This document shows positions 6,267 through 6,326 of a stretch of 6,326 nt of DNA, piece by piece (within the stretch, counting starts at the first letter, position 1; every line of letters starts with the position of its first letter). Position numbers and translations under genes: made by a program. The notes under the pieces are model-generated. The model did not search any database, was not told the DNA's origin, and was given only the letters and a program-made list of their open reading frames with translations. Where the stretch lies: assembly GCA_031283745.1 (NCBI GenBank), contig JAITBH010000087.1:1-6326 (forward strand), read 5' to 3'. This stretch comes from Candidatus Ectomicrobium neotermitis (GTDB taxonomy: Bacteria; Elusimicrobiota; Endomicrobiia; Endomicrobiales; Endomicrobiaceae).

Positions 6267-6290
6267 GCACTCTAAGGGGGAGAGTGCTAA
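6264..6290 (-). promoter_or_regulatory. CIRCE operator (HrcA binding site), near-perfect
   Basis: On the minus strand TTAGCACTC (6290-6282, perfect), a 9-nt spacer, then GAGTGCTTG (6272-6264, 7 of 9). This is the inverted repeat bound by the heat-shock repressor HrcA, which depends on GroEL for activity. It overlaps the -35 box. HrcA itself is not encoded in the window. Confidence 0.95.
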
Positions 6291-6293
6291 GAA

Positions 6294-6321
6294 AGTGATC
6301 AGTGGTTAGTGATTAGTGAAC
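6294..6321. repeat. Four tandem 7-bp units (AGTGNNN)
   Basis: On the plus strand the units AGTGATC, AGTGGTT, AGTGATT and AGTGAAC follow each other without a gap: AGTG is invariant and the last three bases vary. The array begins 4 bp outside the CIRCE operator and ends 5 bp before the window edge, so it may be the end of a longer repeat. No coding potential is seen. It may be a dispersed intergenic repeat. Confidence 0.6.
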
Positions 6322-6326
6322 GGCAA

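Overview
The window is a compact, low-GC bacterial stretch in which every convincing gene lies on the minus strand, so the biological order runs from right to left. It starts with a HrcA/CIRCE-type control region and groES-groEL. A strong hairpin terminator follows, then a tightly packed run: an unrecognised small helical-repeat gene, rlmN, thiG, thiH, a class I fumarate hydratase beta-subunit gene, and the 5' part of coaX, which leaves the window at its left edge. No RNA genes, insertion sequences, CRISPR arrays or plus-strand genes were found.

Organism: AT-rich bacterium with strong AAGGAG-type ribosome binding sites, CIRCE control of groESL, type III pantothenate kinase (CoaX), oxygen-sensitive ThiH (tyrosine lyase route to dehydroglycine, rather than the glycine oxidase ThiO) and a two-subunit [4Fe-4S] fumarase. 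This combination suggests an anaerobe, of the Clostridia type or a deep-branching low-GC lineage such as Elusimicrobiota. The sequence alone does not settle the phylum.

Right end (6159-6326): a consensus sigma-70 promoter (TTGACA, 18 bp, TATAAT) is bracketed by two CIRCE-like operators. One is near-perfect and overlaps the -35 box. The second is degenerate and covers the predicted transcription start. A 5'-leader hairpin lies upstream of the groES ribosome binding site, and a 4 x 7 bp tandem repeat lies at the outer edge.

Middle (4114-6158): groES and groEL, complete and with key residues intact, then an intrinsic terminator. No promoter is evident between that terminator and the next gene, so the downstream genes may depend partly on read-through from the heat-shock promoter.

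Left part (1-4113): six genes with gaps of at most 18 bp, or overlapping, consistent with one transcript. RlmN and ThiH are radical SAM enzymes, ThiG and ThiH make the thiazole of thiamine, the fumarase beta subunit belongs to an Fe-S hydratase, and CoaX starts coenzyme A synthesis. The partners thiS, thiF and the fumarase alpha subunit are not in the window. The most notable observations are the double CIRCE arrangement, the 24-residue-repeat protein next to groEL, and the fumarase beta gene without its alpha gene.
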